A stretch of DNA of 64,000 nucleotides from Nymphaea colorata (GCF_008831285.2 NC_045144.1:8843886-8907885), one strand, 5' to 3'; shown: positions 11,614 through 22,459, numbered from the stretch's first letter. A program made the numbers and translations. The notes: generated by a model from the sequence alone, not told the origin.

Positions 11614-14200
11614 CGTGACCCATTCCCCTGTTATGAGATTGAGGAAATAGCCTTCCAGCTGGTCCTTTTAAGGGGTTTAAATGGAGGATGACAGAAGTGA
11701 TCTATAAGTCTAGTACTAGTACGTGTTGAGGTTTATATGCATACAGATTTAACAAGAGAAACTTAATTATGTTTACAAGCATGCCATCAAATAATAATTA
11801 TTTCGTGCATGTGTACCTATTCAATTCGTTACATTGCTATTCTAAACACTTGTCATTCTTGGACATCTTATCCATATGTATATTTAAACTGGAACCATGC
11901 ATAGCATTAAAATGTAACCGCCTTTAATCCTTCCCGTTTTCATCAACCTCCAAATTCCAGCATTAGACATCATGACATAAGCAATAATCTTTTGCATTCC
12001 AAGGATAAGAATATAAACGAACAAGGTGACTTGAAGTTTGAAAGCATGACCAATTATCTACTAGCTGGGCTCTAAACACCCCCCAAGGCTTTCGTACTAG
12101 CATTGGACAAGACAATTGACACCAAGAATAATTTTCTGCATTACATGGATAAGAATATTCTCTCTCCACATGTAAACACAATAACTAACATGTAAAAAAG
12201 AAGAATAAAAGAATTTCTCTCTCCATAAACTAGAATAACATGTCAAAATGGTCATTTCATGTAGTTTGGACTGTGATTTTCTTTACATATTTGTGTACTT
12301 CCATCAAATGTATTGAACATTGCACTTAGATCTAATAATGCTCTATGAAAGAATTGGTTGATCTCTACATTCTACATTGACGCGAGCTCAAAGTGCTGGT
12401 GGTTGTTATTTCTTAGGTGTCCTTATGCATGTGCATATTTCTATTTGTGATGAATATTTGTATGTCCATGTTATTGCAAGGTGAATGCCATTGAGTGTTT
12501 TGTATAAATTTTTGAACAATTTGAACGTCACATATTTTTAGCATTAAAAAGTAAAAAAGGTAAGAAAATACTAAAAATATACAAACATTATATAATAAAA
12601 TTTCGTTTATAATATTTTACATATTGGATGGTTCCAACTATATTGTGGATATCCTTCAAACATTTATTGTTGTCCGTCAATCAGTTTACTATGTATAAAG
12701 GAGTCCAAAACATTTTGAACCAGTTCCCTTAAACCAAAAATTTCCTACTCTGCCACTACCATTTCATTGTTTCAATTTAAACTTTATAAACGTTAGGTAA
12801 TAGAAGCATTCTATTCATCAGAACACAGTGTTCCGTGAATGTATCTCAAGAGAGAATGCAGTGTTCCGTGAAATTATTTTTTTTATATTAAAATTCATCA
12901 TATTAGATTGCACTTTGTGGTTTAAAATTCCCTTGAGTGTCATGCGATTAATTCATTATATTGTTAGATAAACTATTTGTATCCAGAGATCTGAACTGAG
13001 ATTTCTTCCTGTTTTTCTTTTTTTAAAAAAAAAGATTCTTCTGATATTCCTACTTCAGCTATAGTTGGGCTATGGGAAGGTCTGATTCATTTGTTTATTT
13101 CGAGGTTAAACCAGGCTGTGATCTGACTATTCTTTTGTCAGAAGGAGAGAAAAAAGAGAGTTTGTAAAACCTTCTTCAATTTCAAATTGTAAACAACAGA
13201 ATTTAGGCGACCATCAGGATCATATGAGAGGGTCATAATTTTTTCTAAGATAATGGTTTTGAAGGCCATGGAGACGAATATCATGATTCTCACCTAAGAC
13301 TGTACACGAGCTGAGTGGAGCCCAGATTCAACTAATTCGAACTTGGCTCAACTCTTATTCTGATCAACTCGGCTCAAGTCAAGTTTTACAATATTAGCTT
13401 GAGTTCAACTCTATCAACCTTGTCAGTGTTTGAGCTAGACTCGTCTAGATCATACAGATGCTTCTACTGCTGCTATGAAGGAAGATGGCTGTCGAGGCAG
13501 TAGGCTGCTATTGAGGAAGATGGCAGTGGAGGCAAGAAGCCGAATGTGGGGAGGATGAAGCATCTTATTTTAGAAATATCTTAAAAACAAAAAAATTCTT
13601 CAACTGAAACCCTCGGTTGAAGATTTTAGTTTACAAACCCTTGAGCAAGGGTTTTTTCAGGGTTTCAGATTCAGAGAAAAAGAGGGAGTGATAAGGGCAG
13701 AGACACATCTTTTTTTTCTTATAAGACCCTAAATATAAATATATGATTAACAAATTTTCAATTGACTACAAGGTAATGACCCAGATCTAGTGGAGCTGCC
13801 CCCATACAACTATACCAGTTCACGCAAATTTAAACATTAAATTAAGGTTTCAAAGAGTATGATGAAAACCCCACCTATCTCTGCCCCTGGGGGTTGTACC
13901 TCGACAACTGGTGCCGTTAGTTGCAGCGTCACTAAAAGTTCTAGTTTTTAACTTCTTAGCTTCTCAAAAGTCCGGTTTTGTTTTTCATCTGTTTGAATGA
14001 ACCTAAGGAATTTGGATTCCCCGTGTTCTTAGGTCAATTGGTTGTACCTTCTACAAGTGGATAGAGTCCTATTGGTCGCTTATGTTACATGGGTGGGGTA
14101 TTGGTGCGGTACGGGTACGATGGTTTATATTTTAAAATGCAGTCATACCCAACATTACACACTTACCTATGTTGTCATACCGATACAGGTATTTGGCCAT
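11614..14200. other. Intergenic; dispersed repeats, no gene seen
   Basis: No coding region recognised. 11,980-12,015 and 12,123-12,155 are two imperfect copies of an AATAATCTTTTGCATT...GGATAAGAATA block. 12,300-12,600 is one copy of a dispersed repeat also present at 28,010-28,370. 13,290-13,450 holds CGAGCT/GGCTCAA-rich degenerate repeats. Confidence 0.5.
12300..12600. repeat. Dispersed repeat R1, copy 1
   Basis: Aligns in direct orientation with 28,010-28,370 over roughly 300 bp, sharing GCACTTAGATCTAA, AAGAATTGGTTGATCTC and the block GTGCATATTTCTATTTGTGA. Neither copy has visible coding capacity or clear terminal repeats. Confidence 0.75.
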
Positions 14201-14208
14201 ATCACAAC

Positions 14209-14987
14209 CTATGTAACCTGGGTGCTTCGTTTTTGGCCAACCACCGGCGTCGACACGATGCGGGTGCTGTGGGTGCAGGTGCGCCTCCGGTGCGCACCCA
14301 AATTGGTCAACAAGAGTCGGGTGCGGTCAGACGCACCTGACTAAAGGCGAGAAAGTCTAATTTGGTCCAATTTTTAGGTTTTTTTTTTTTTAAGTTTTTA
14401 ACTCTTCCCTCTTCTTCCACCTTTTCCTCTTCCTCCCTTCTTCTTCTTCTTCCCTCTTCCTCGACCTTCAGGCTTCATTCCTCTTCCTCCCTTCTTCTTC
14501 TTCTTCTTCCCTCTTCCTCAACCTTCAAGCTTCATCCATCTTCGTCCATTCTTCTTCTTCTTCCATCTTCCTCGACCTTCATCCCTCTTCGTCCCTTCTT
14601 CTTCTTCTTCCATTTTCTTTGACCTTCATCCCTTCTTAATCTGAATCCCTCTTCTATACATCGCATTTGGTGGTCGATGGGGCCGGCGAAGTCGTCGATT
14701 GCAGCCTGCCCTGCAGGGTGACCTCCATTCGATAAATTGTAATTTTGATATCCACAAATTTTAATTTTGATCTTGTTATTTAATAATTTCATGGTTTATA
14801 GACAATTTTTTATCGTATGCATTATATACATATTATTGTTATTATTATAATTTAATAATAATATTAATAATAATAAAATACTCTCGCCGCACCGCCGCAC
14901 CTAAATTTTTTGAAATGTGCCGCGCCGGCACCAGCACCCGCACCCGCACCCGCACTGGCACCCGCACCCCGCACTCAGGTGACATAG
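14209..14987. mobile_element. Non-autonomous TIR transposon, GC-rich ends
   Basis: The left end CTATGTAACCTGGGTGC and the right end, read on the minus strand, CTATGTCACCTGAGTGC match at 15 of 17 positions. The flanks ATCACAAC (14201-14208) and ATCATAAC (14988-14995) match at 7 of 8, as expected for an 8-bp hAT-type target duplication with one later mutation. The ends are rich in GGGTGC/GCACCC words. The middle holds CTT-rich repeats, a palindromic GC patch (14,680-14,720) and an AT-rich stretch (14,820-14,880). No transposase is visible. A second, similar terminal sequence at ~14,083-14,112 suggests a related older end nearby. Confidence 0.6.
14400..14640. repeat. CTT-rich imperfect tandem repeat
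   Basis: About four units of 47-57 bp, each with a run of CTTCTTCTTC followed by a CTCTTCCTCGACCTTCA-like segment. The open frames across it are low complexity and not credible genes. Confidence 0.75.
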
Positions 14988-14995
14988 ATCATAAC

Positions 14996-16571
14996 CCATG
15001 TGAAATAGTTGGGATCCTTGCACCCTCCCCTTCTGTTTCTAGCTTTTTCAAATCCATCCTTTTGTCCAATTCTGAAAAAGCTTCACACGCCTTTCTTTCT
15101 TTCTTTTCTTTTTTTTTCTTTTTCTTTTTTTACATAGTTTTCATTTTAAAATTTTTCACCCAAACATTAAAAATTCATGACAGCCAAAATTTTCAATTAC
15201 AGTGTCCAGTTTTTCATTTCCTGAGCATTTGGTCTAAGCAAACAGTGTGGGCTTACCACCTTGGACAAAGAGAACTGAATGGATTTTACATTAAACAGTT
15301 TGCAAATGGAGACGATCGAACCCATGGTTTCAAATTTCTTTGGTGGTCATTATGCTTTTAAATCTGGGTGCATTTTTACATTTGTCCTTGCATATGGGAG
15401 GCCGGCTTCCATGTTTCCCTGCCACTCACTCAATAATGGGCTAAATAAACTGCTTCCATGTAGATGCACTAAAAGAGATAATGTTGGAAAAGCCACTGCT
15501 TCCGGTGCTAAGTAGTTGTCGTCTAAAAATCCAATGCTAAAAAGTCCATAAATTACCATTAAAACCATTATAAATTGTTGCTGCACTATAAATATGGTAA
15601 TACAAATTTAGTGACTGCTTTCAATGATAATTTTTTAAATTTTAGCCATCCGACAACCCTAACTGCAGAGGCAAATACTCGGCAACAATTTTCACAAAAC
15701 TTTCTTTTGTTAATTGGTTCAAAAGTTATCATAATATTTCAAAAATTGGAAAACGAAAACACAAAAGACCCCAGCGAAAGTTTTACGATCATATGTTTTC
15801 TAGTATATTTTCTTGCAAAATATGTAAAAAAAAATGTAAAATGCCTCTAAAGAACCAACAAGGAAAACAAAAACAAACACATGCATAAGGATGAAAATAA
15901 GACTTTTTGAAAGTCTTAAGAAAAACATCTAGTCTATCTCGAGATATTATTGAGATAACGTCTCGATAAATTTGTTCCTTACAATATTCTGAAAACATCG
16001 GACAATATTATGAGCGACAATATCAGAATATTTTGAAAATTATTAACTACGCTTGCGATTATGACAGAAACGAATTGCTTATTCTCATTTCAAATTTTAT
16101 TCTATGCTCATTTGACCAATGGAAATGTTGTGTCACTCTAGATTCCATATCAATCTGCCCATAGATTGATTGTACCATGTCTCCACGACTACGTGGAAAA
16201 TTCATTTTCCATGATTTCTACATGTAATCAATAACACATTCCTTGATGAGCATCTATCTCTGGCTGAGGCTTGATAATTTTGATTGGATGAAATATGAAG
16301 CTATGGCCAGAATCTTTGGCCCATCAGAATTCCATTTTTGAAGTTCAATGTACAATAATGTCACCTTATTTTACAAGGATGCAGTGAACAACATTTCCAT
16401 GATACACAAACTTTGCTATCTTGAAAGCAACCTGGCATTACAATCATGGATAATAAATGTATCCATATGTTGGAACTAGGAATTGACTTTCATAACAGAA
16501 TACAGAGGAAACAGGCATAGAAACAACACTTACAAATCTAAAAGGAAGTTTCAACAAGTCTAGGAGTGTTC
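14996..16571. other. Intergenic; 3' flank of the CRR7-like frame
   Basis: No coding region recognised. The part next to 16,571 would be the 3' untranslated flank of the CRR7-like gene before the copia insertion, because removing the element joins it directly to the stop codon of that frame. Confidence 0.45.
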
Positions 16572-16576
16572 ACTCT

Positions 16577-16855
16577 TGTGAAAGAAAGCATGAGGTAAAG
16601 AAGAGAAACAAATAAGATGAATGAGCAAAAAGATACATTTCATTTCACATATGATGGGGTATTTATACAAGTTTACAGGTATGTATAGATCCCAAAAATC
16701 TTGGGATTGATAAATCACAATCCTGTGATTTATAACAATAGAAGGAAAGATTATTAATTCTTTCCTGAAATTTAATTTGTTGATTTTCCCTTCTGATATT
16801 CAGGAAAGATTTTCTTGATTCTATTTTTCCTGAATGTTGATTTTCCTTTCCAATA
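16577..16855 (-). repeat. 3' LTR of younger copia
   Basis: Starts TGTGAAAGAAAG and ends CTTTCCAATA on the plus strand; aligned with 21921-22208 nearly end to end. Confidence 0.95.
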
Positions 16856-16864
16856 CTCCCCCTC
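16856..16864 (-). other. Polypurine tract of younger copia
   Basis: CTCCCCCTC on the plus strand (GAGGGGGAG on the element strand) directly inside the 3' LTR and just after the end of pol, where copia elements typically have this purine tract. Confidence 0.85.
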
Positions 16865-16869
16865 AAGTT

Positions 16870-17515
16870 GGTGTGTGCAAATCTGAAACACCCAACTTGG
16901 TTCTTAAAGTTTGAAAAACGTCTCTTTTCAATGGTTTAGTGAAAATATCAGCTAGTTGCAAACATGATGATACATGATGGGTCCGAATTATTCCTTGCTA
17001 AATTTTTTCTCTTACAAAGTCACAATCTAGCTCTATGTGTTTCCTTCTTTCATGAAAAACTGGATTTACTGAAATATGCAAAGCTGCTTGATTGTCGCAA
17101 TATAAATTGATTGGCTTATCATGACTCCACCCCAAGTCATTCAATAAGGCTTTTAACCAAACAACTTCACAAGTTGCCAAAGCTATTGCTCGATATTCTA
17201 CTTCAGTTGAAGATCTGGCAATAGTAGACTGCTTCTTTGACTTCCAAGAGATAGAGCTATTCCCCAAGGACACAATATATCCACTAACTGATTTACGAGT
17301 GGTATGACAGCTTACCCAATCTGAGTCACAGTAAGCCCTCAATTGCTTTTCACTTGATGATGATAAAAATATTCCTTTTGCTGGTGAAGCCTTCAAATAT
17401 TTCAATACTCTAAGTGCTGCTTCATAGTGTGTAGTTCGTGGCAATTGCATGAACTGACTGAGAACTTGAACTGAATACATTATGTCTGGACGAGTGTAAT
17501 CACCCCAAATTTTTC
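16870..17515 (-). pseudogene. Younger copia RNase H and end of RT
   Basis: The minus-strand segment opens with TRPDIMYSVQVLSQFM (the conserved end of copia RT) and runs through RNase H. The catalytic-type residues are still visible: YCDSDW, SSTEVEYRA and YCDNQAA, followed by HERRKHIELDCDFVREKI. A tail with QLADIFTKPL follows, the usual end of copia pol. The main open frame is 17,480 to 16,998. A stop or frame change near 16,995 separates the tail. RNase H normally removes element RNA during cDNA synthesis. The segment is separated from the rest of RT by the minisatellite insertion. Confidence 0.9.
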
Positions 17516-18171
17516 TAAAGGACTATGATGTTTTATCCAAGTGCGAAATTCAAATTTAGGCACAAGATTCAAATCCAAAATACAACTCTTAGATCCAAGT
17601 TAAATCCAAAATACTACTTTCAGATCCAAATTAAATACAAAATACTACTTTCAGATCCAAATTAAATCCAAAATACTACTTTCAAATCCAAAACCCAAGT
17701 TCAGATCCAAATCGATCATTTAAGACTAATTTGCCCTTCCTTTTGACAAAAAAACCTCCTTTTAGAGGGTAATTTTAGTCTTTTTGGGTGGACAAAACTA
17801 ATTTGCCCTTAATTTTGACCAAAAAACCTCCTTTTAGAGGGTAATTTTAGTCCTTTTAGGTGGACAAGACCTATTTGCCCTTCCTTTTGACCAAATAACC
17901 TCCTTTTAGAGGGTAATTTTAGTCTTTTTGGGTGGACATGACCCATTTGCCCTTCCTTTTGACCAAAAAACCTCCTTTTAGAGAGTAATTTTAGTCTTTT
18001 TGGGTGGACAAGACCCATTTGCCTTTCCTTTTAACCAAAAAACCTCATTTTAGAGAGTAATTTTAGTCTTTTTGGGTGGACAAGACCCATTTGCGCTTTC
18101 TTTTGACCAAAAAATATCCTTTTAGAGGGTAATTTTAGTCTTTTGGGGTGGACAAGACCCATTTGCCTTAC
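17510..18171. repeat. Minisatellite block inserted in copia RT
   Basis: Positions 17,550-17,720 are imperfect ~32-bp repeats of AGATCCAAATTAAATCCAAAATACTACTTTC type. Positions ~17,725-18,170 are six copies of a 72-bp unit: the word CCTCCTTTTA or its variant recurs at 17,755, 17,827, 17,899, 17,971, 18,043 and 18,115, exactly 72 apart. It replaces about 50 codons of RT, between a QRQYIC block (~18,172) and TRPDIMY (~17,506). Because 72 is a multiple of 3, one minus-strand frame stays open through three units, but this is a repeat artefact rather than a gene. Confidence 0.9.
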
Positions 18172-18900
18172 AAATATATTGCCTTTGACTTAGAAATATT
18201 CCTGATGGCGCTCTTGCAACTTCTATGCCAAGAAAATACTTAAGTATTCTCAAGTCGTTAATATGAAATTTCGAATGTAAATGTTGCTTAACTGTAGCAA
18301 TTCCTGGTTCATCATTTCCTGCAATGATAAGACCATCAACATAAACAAGAATAAAAATAAATTGTTTTCCATGTTTCCGAGTAAAGAGAGTATTGTCAGC
18401 TGATGATTGAATGAAACCAGCGCCTTTAAGTGCAGATAGCAGCTTGTGAAACCAGTTACGTGGCGCTTGCTTGAGTCTATACAGAGACTTATGAAGGCGA
18501 CACACTTTATTACTTGAATACTCCCCCTCACGCAGAAGGCCTGGTGGAATGGTTATGTATATTTCCTCATGTAATTCTCTATGTATAAATGCATTACTCA
18601 CATCCATTTGATATAAGTGCCATCGTTGAATAGATGCAAGAGCAAGAAGTATGCACATGGTTGTTAATTTTACAACCGGAGCAAATGTCTCATGATAATC
18701 AAGGCCCTCTAGTTGAGTCTACCCTTTGGCAACAAGTCTGGCTTTGTAGCGTTCAATACTTCTATCTGATCGCCGTTTTATCTTATAAACCCAACGACAG
18801 CCGATTGGATGTTTGTTTGGAGGCAAAGTAGTAATAGACCATGTACTGTTTTGTTCAAGAGCCTGAATCTCATCAGCCATAACACTTCGTCATTGTTGAT
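18172..18900 (-). pseudogene. Younger copia reverse transcriptase (broken)
   Basis: Minus-strand RT is clear: ALEQNSTWSI, GCRWVYKIKR, YKARLVAKG, YHETFAPVVKLTT, then LYQMDVSNAFIHREL, LYRLKQAPRNWF and LVYVDGLIIAGND. The active-site YVDD is YVDG, so the second catalytic Asp is lost. In-frame stops sit at 18,890-18,892 (TGA for the usual Trp) and 18,719-18,721 (TAG inside AKG-TQ). The C-terminal end runs into the minisatellite. RT should copy element RNA; this copy could not. Confidence 0.92.
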
Positions 18901-19425
18901 ACTTAACCACTTCCGCATACAAGCTAGGTTCAACATCACTCATGATAGATGTTAAAAAAGCATAATGAGATTTAGAGAATTTGTGAACAGGTAAATAATT
19001 GTGTATGGGATAACGTGTACCTGAGAATTGTTTAGTTGAAGTAGATTCCTTAGGCGGTGAACTTATAACCATCACATTAGAACACACATAGTCTTGAAGA
19101 TAGGATGGTGAATGACGAGTACGACTAGATTTGCGTAGAGCAAGTGAGTCTGGAGGAGGTGGATCATTTGACATAGGTCGATGATCTGAAATATGAGAGA
19201 TTGACAGATTTTGGTCATTGTTGATGGAATCGTGAGGTTGAATGGGTGATAGCAGGGAGGAATTTGCTGGAACACCATTCTCACACGATGACATATATTT
19301 CTCTCCAAGGTGATTTTCTTGAGGGTGAGGCAAAACAACATTGTTCAAATCATTTGTATGGCATTTTTTGGTTAGAAATGGAAAATTATCCTCAAAAAAA
19401 GATATATCTCTGCTTGTAAAATTCG
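18890..19425 (-). pseudogene. Younger copia IN-RT linker region
   Basis: An open minus-strand stretch with low-conservation sequence rich in Pro and Ser (DPPPPDSLALRKSSRTRHSP), followed by KFSKSHYAFLTSI, which leads into RT. A frameshift near 19,425 separates it from the integrase C-terminus, where TSRDISFFEDNFPF lies in a different frame from KRILQ. This linker has no known catalytic role. Confidence 0.8.
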
Positions 19426-20529
19426 TTTGGTATCCAAATCATATACACGATACCCTTTTTTATTGTGAGGGTAACCGACAAAAGCACATTTGTGTGCACG
19501 TGATGAAAACGTGTGCGTTGGATTTAAATTTTTGGCATAACACAAGCATCCAAAAACACACAAATCTTCATAATTGGGTTTTTTATGAAAAAGAAGTTCA
19601 AACAGAGACTTGTCATTTAAAAGAGTTGACGGCATTCTATTAATTAAAAAAGTTGCTGCCAAAATACATTCACCCTAAAAAGTAACAAGGAGATTTGCTT
19701 GAAACCTAAGTGCTCGTGCCACCTCTAGTAGATGACGATGCTTCTTCTCAACACGTCCATTTTGTTGAGGAGTTCCAACACAAGAGGTTTGATGTTCTAT
19801 GCCATGCTCATGAAAATATGCTTGCATATTATGAGCTGTAAATTCAACACCATTATCACTCCGAACACATTTCACATGGGTATTGAATTGAGTAAACACC
19901 ATGGCACAAAAACGAGTTAAACAAGAAAATGTTTCTGATTTGAACCTCATCAAGAAAACTCAAGTAGATCGTGTAAAATCATCTACTATGGTGAGGAAAT
20001 AATGTGCTCCCATGTGTGATGGTGTGGCATATCCTCCCCAAATATCACAATGAATCAAGTTGAAATGATTACTTGCTCTACTAGTACTAGTGGGAAATGG
20101 TGAACAGGTGAACTTAGCTCTAAGACACGCATCACAAGGAGAATCATGTTTGGAAATAGAAATGTTTTCATTCAATGAAACAGTCTTATCTAATGAAGGA
20201 TGTCCAAGTCTCATATGCCATAGATGAGTTGTCTTATTATCATGGGAAGCAAACAAAGAATGTGAAGTAGATGGAAGAAGAAGATGGTAAAGTCCACCGC
20301 TTAAATTACCTACTCCAATCAGCTTCCTCGACAAAGAGTCCTGGAAAGCAGAACTGGTTGAGAAAAAGACAGCAATACAATTAATAATCTTGGTAAGCTT
20401 CGGAACTGATAGTAAATTGTATTTAAAATCAGGAATATATAGGACATCAGTAAGTTGAATATTAGCTGAAAGATAAATAGTTCCAGTAATAGAGACTAGT
20501 GTTTGATGTCCATTTGGTAGGTTGATCAC
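19425..20529 (-). pseudogene. Younger copia integrase (broken)
   Basis: The minus strand shows a GAG-pre-integrase stretch (LYIPDFKYNLLSVPKL) and HHCC zinc residues in HLWHMRLGHPS and CDACLRAK. The DDE core follows: HCDIWGG, RSDNGVEF and GRVEKKHRHLLE supply the three acidic residues. Next comes the C-terminal part with FGCLCYAKN and KCAFVGYPHNKKGYRVYD. The frame is cut by TGA at 19,960-19,962 and TAG at 19,675-19,677, each replacing a conserved Trp. Integrase inserts the element cDNA; all catalytic residues are present but the protein is truncated three ways. Confidence 0.92.
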
Positions 20530-20870
20530 ATGATTTTTGGTAAAGTTTTGGTAAAGTTTTGATATTAGACAGTAAATGGAAATGAGGTGTCATGTGATCT
20601 GAGGCTCCAGTATCAATAACCCAAGGAAAATGAGCTGTGAATGGTTGTTTACCAGCTAGATTTGCAGCAACCGGTAAAGTATCAACATTCAACCAAGATG
20701 CCAATTGACTGACCTGTTCTTCGGAAAGTTGCGACAATGCAGTACTGACCTTTACGTTGTTTGCCGATGTTCCTCTCTGTCGCACCTTTTCAGTTTTAAA
20801 AGAATCACAAGTTGAACCAAGAGTTATCACCATAGCGAAATATCAGCAAATATGCCGGCACTTTGAACAA
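20530..20870 (-). pseudogene. Younger copia gag C-terminus and protease
   Basis: WVIDTGASDHMTP, the copia aspartic protease motif, is intact near 20,588-20,626. Upstream lies a gag C-terminal stretch (TSANNVKVSTALSQLSEEQ) and a degenerate zinc-knuckle-like CSKCRH near 20,850. A direct 11-bp duplication GGTAAAGTTTT at 20,538-20,559 shifts the frame between protease and the next block (MINLPNGH). The N-terminal and central gag is not found upstream. Confidence 0.85.
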
Positions 20871-20879
20871 ATACTTGCG

Positions 20880-21908
20880 AGGACAAAGTTGGGTGAAGCG
20901 CGATTGTTATATCCGATGCAAGGGAGGGAGCACAATTCAGTTTCAGGTTGTGCAGACAGGCTTGCACTCGACGATTTTTATAAAATCGTAGGATGCGCTT
21001 AAAATCACCAAACTTGGTCTAGATGAAGTCAACACGCTTAGGAGTAGACGCCCAAAATTTGAGGCAAATCCGAGCAGTCTAAGTCCAACTCGTTGAGCAT
21101 TGAAATCCGGGTTCAGTCTATCGCCTGGTCAGGAATTCTTCAAGCGCAGCACAGCTTCAGGCCTAACAGAAATGTCTCTATTCGAAAATTCGTAGAAAAT
21201 CGTAGACATCTCAAAAAAATCTGAAATTTGGACAGCAGCAAGATCACAAGAAAATGAGTGGACGCTCCAATTTTGGGCTCAATCTGAGCTGTCTAGACCC
21301 AGGTTGTTGAGGCTTGAAGTTGCTGTTTGTCTGTCGTTTGCTTCAGGAAAACGCCGCCGGATGTCGCCAGATTCCGGCCATCGCCTCCAAAAATACCGTC
21401 CGTGGTCCGATCAACCCCACATTTGGGGAGAGAAACACAAGGATGTTATGGAGCGAATGGCACTGGAATGGACACGATCCAACGGTCCGATCGTTGGAAA
21501 ACTTGTCGGAAACATGAACTGGTCGGCGATAAAACCAAGCAGAACCTATTCCGGCGATCTCGCGCTACACTGCTCCAATCATCGTGATTCCACATCCAAT
21601 AGAAAGATAAACTCAAGAGGAATCCAATGACACCAAAACCCCCAAAAATGGATCACAAATGGGCTGCCGGTTGAAGCTCGATGTCTGACTGGCATGATGA
21701 ACCAGGGACGTCGAACAAAGCACCGGGCTGAATAGAAGAAGTCGAGACCTCCTCCGACGATCAATCACCTCCTTAGAGCCACAGATGGGAGTCTAAGGCG
21801 GTCTTCTGTCGTGGAGTCGATCAAAACATGAATCAATGAACCATGCAACCTCATTATCTCAATGACTCATGAACGTGCGACTCTCTTTTTCCTTGCTTTT
21901 CTTTCAAT
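20880..21908. other. Long non-coding leader where gag is expected
   Basis: Between PBS and the gag remnant there is ~1 kb of sequence, GC-richer than its surroundings, with no gag motif in any frame. It contains palindromic words such as CGAAAATTCGTAGAAAATCG (21,182-21,203) and ATCGTCGAGTGC with ATAAAATCGT. It may be an extended 5' leader with gag deleted, or captured foreign sequence. Plus-strand open frames here (to 108 codons) look incidental. Confidence 0.55.
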
Positions 21909-21920
21909 GCTCTGATACCA
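21909..21920 (-). other. Primer-binding site of younger copia
   Basis: Perfect GCTCTGATACCA immediately left of the 5' LTR; read on the element strand it pairs with the 3' end of initiator tRNA-Met. Confidence 0.95.
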
Positions 21921-22208
21921 TGTAAAAGAAAGGATGAGGTAAAGAAGAGAAACGAATAAGATGAATGAGCAAAAAGATACATTTCATTTCACATATGATG
22001 GGGTATTTATACAAGTTTACAGGTATATATAGATCCCAAAAATCTTGGGATTGATAAATCACAATCCTCTGATTTATAACAATAGAAGGAAAGATTATTA
22101 ATTCTTTCCTGAAATTTAATTTGTTGATTTTTCCTTATGATATTCAGGAATGATTTTCTTGATTCTATTTTTCCTGAAAATCAGCCTTGCTGATTTTCCT
22201 TTCCAATA
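21921..22208 (-). repeat. 5' LTR of younger copia
   Basis: Starts TGTAAAAGAAAGG and ends TTTCCAATA. Contains a short hairpin AATCAG-CCTTG-CTGATT that the 3' LTR lacks, which accounts for its greater length. Confidence 0.95.
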
Positions 22209-22459
22209 ACTCTAATCTGACTCCATACCACTGAACTGAGCCAACTTCGCCATCAATCTCAAGTTCGCAAACTGACTTGACAAGGTGGGAGACAGCATCT
22301 TCAATTGTCTTGAACTTGGAAAGATCAGGTGGCAGGGTCCCCCCCCCACCCCCCCCCCCCCCCGCCAATTTTCTAACCAAAACTTTAACCTGCTTTTAGG
22401 TCTTCCACTGAAGCAAACACCTCACCTTTGCCTGGTTCCATCAAGACATACGTGTCTGC
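22209..22459 (-). pseudogene. CRR7: CRR7-like (NDH assembly factor) last exon, disrupted
   Basis: Minus-strand translation gives ADTYVLMEPGKGEVFASVED, then LKFWLENW, then [20 protein letters not shown], then [20 protein letters not shown]. From memory of the family this matches the C-terminal half of CHLORORESPIRATORY REDUCTION 7, a small chloroplast stroma protein needed for assembly of the NDH complex; no search was run. A 3' splice site ends CCCAAGCAG just before GCAGACACG. Two defects are visible: a one-base loss after LKA, and a C-rich tract (22,341-22,364; G-rich in the gene) replacing a few codons and shifting the frame again. The stop codon TGA after VRLE was split by the copia insertion, so the frame now runs 12 codons into the LTR. 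The first exon, with its transit peptide, was not found. Confidence 0.6.
22338..22366. repeat. Poly-C/G tract
   Basis: A run of C broken by a single A, ~24 bases, inside the CRR7-like exon. Homopolymers of this length are prone to sequencing error, so the exact length and frame effect are uncertain. Confidence 0.85.

Larger units (their letters stand above)
16577..22208 (-). mobile_element. Younger Ty1/copia retrotransposon, complete structure, dead coding
   Basis: The 5,632-bp element has a perfect 5-bp target duplication ACTCT (16572-16576 and 22209-22213), two LTRs of 279 and 288 bp that differ by eye at about 8 positions plus one ~9-bp indel, a perfect PBS abutting the 5' LTR and a PPT abutting the 3' LTR. 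Domain order on the minus strand is (gag end)-PR-IN-RT-RH, as in copia. The coding region has several nonsense codons and frameshifts, lacks most of gag, and carries a ~660 bp minisatellite insertion. LTR divergence of about 3% says insertion was much later than for the 0.4-9.2 kb copia. In element direction the ends read TATTGG...ACA, so termini are TA...CA rather than TG...CA. The right LTR junction lies in the stop codon of a CRR7-like frame. Confidence 0.95.

Noticed and set aside
17809-18018. 69-codon frame of three 24-residue repeats
   Set aside because: The 72-bp minisatellite unit is a multiple of three, so an open repeat frame is expected by construction.
17725-18170. CRISPR-like array
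   Set aside because: The repeats are contiguous 72-bp units with no unique spacers, in plant DNA inside a retrotransposon.
21304-21630. Overlapping plus-strand frames of 67-108 codons in the copia leader
   Set aside because: Three overlapping frames, no recognisable domain, on the strand opposite to the element.
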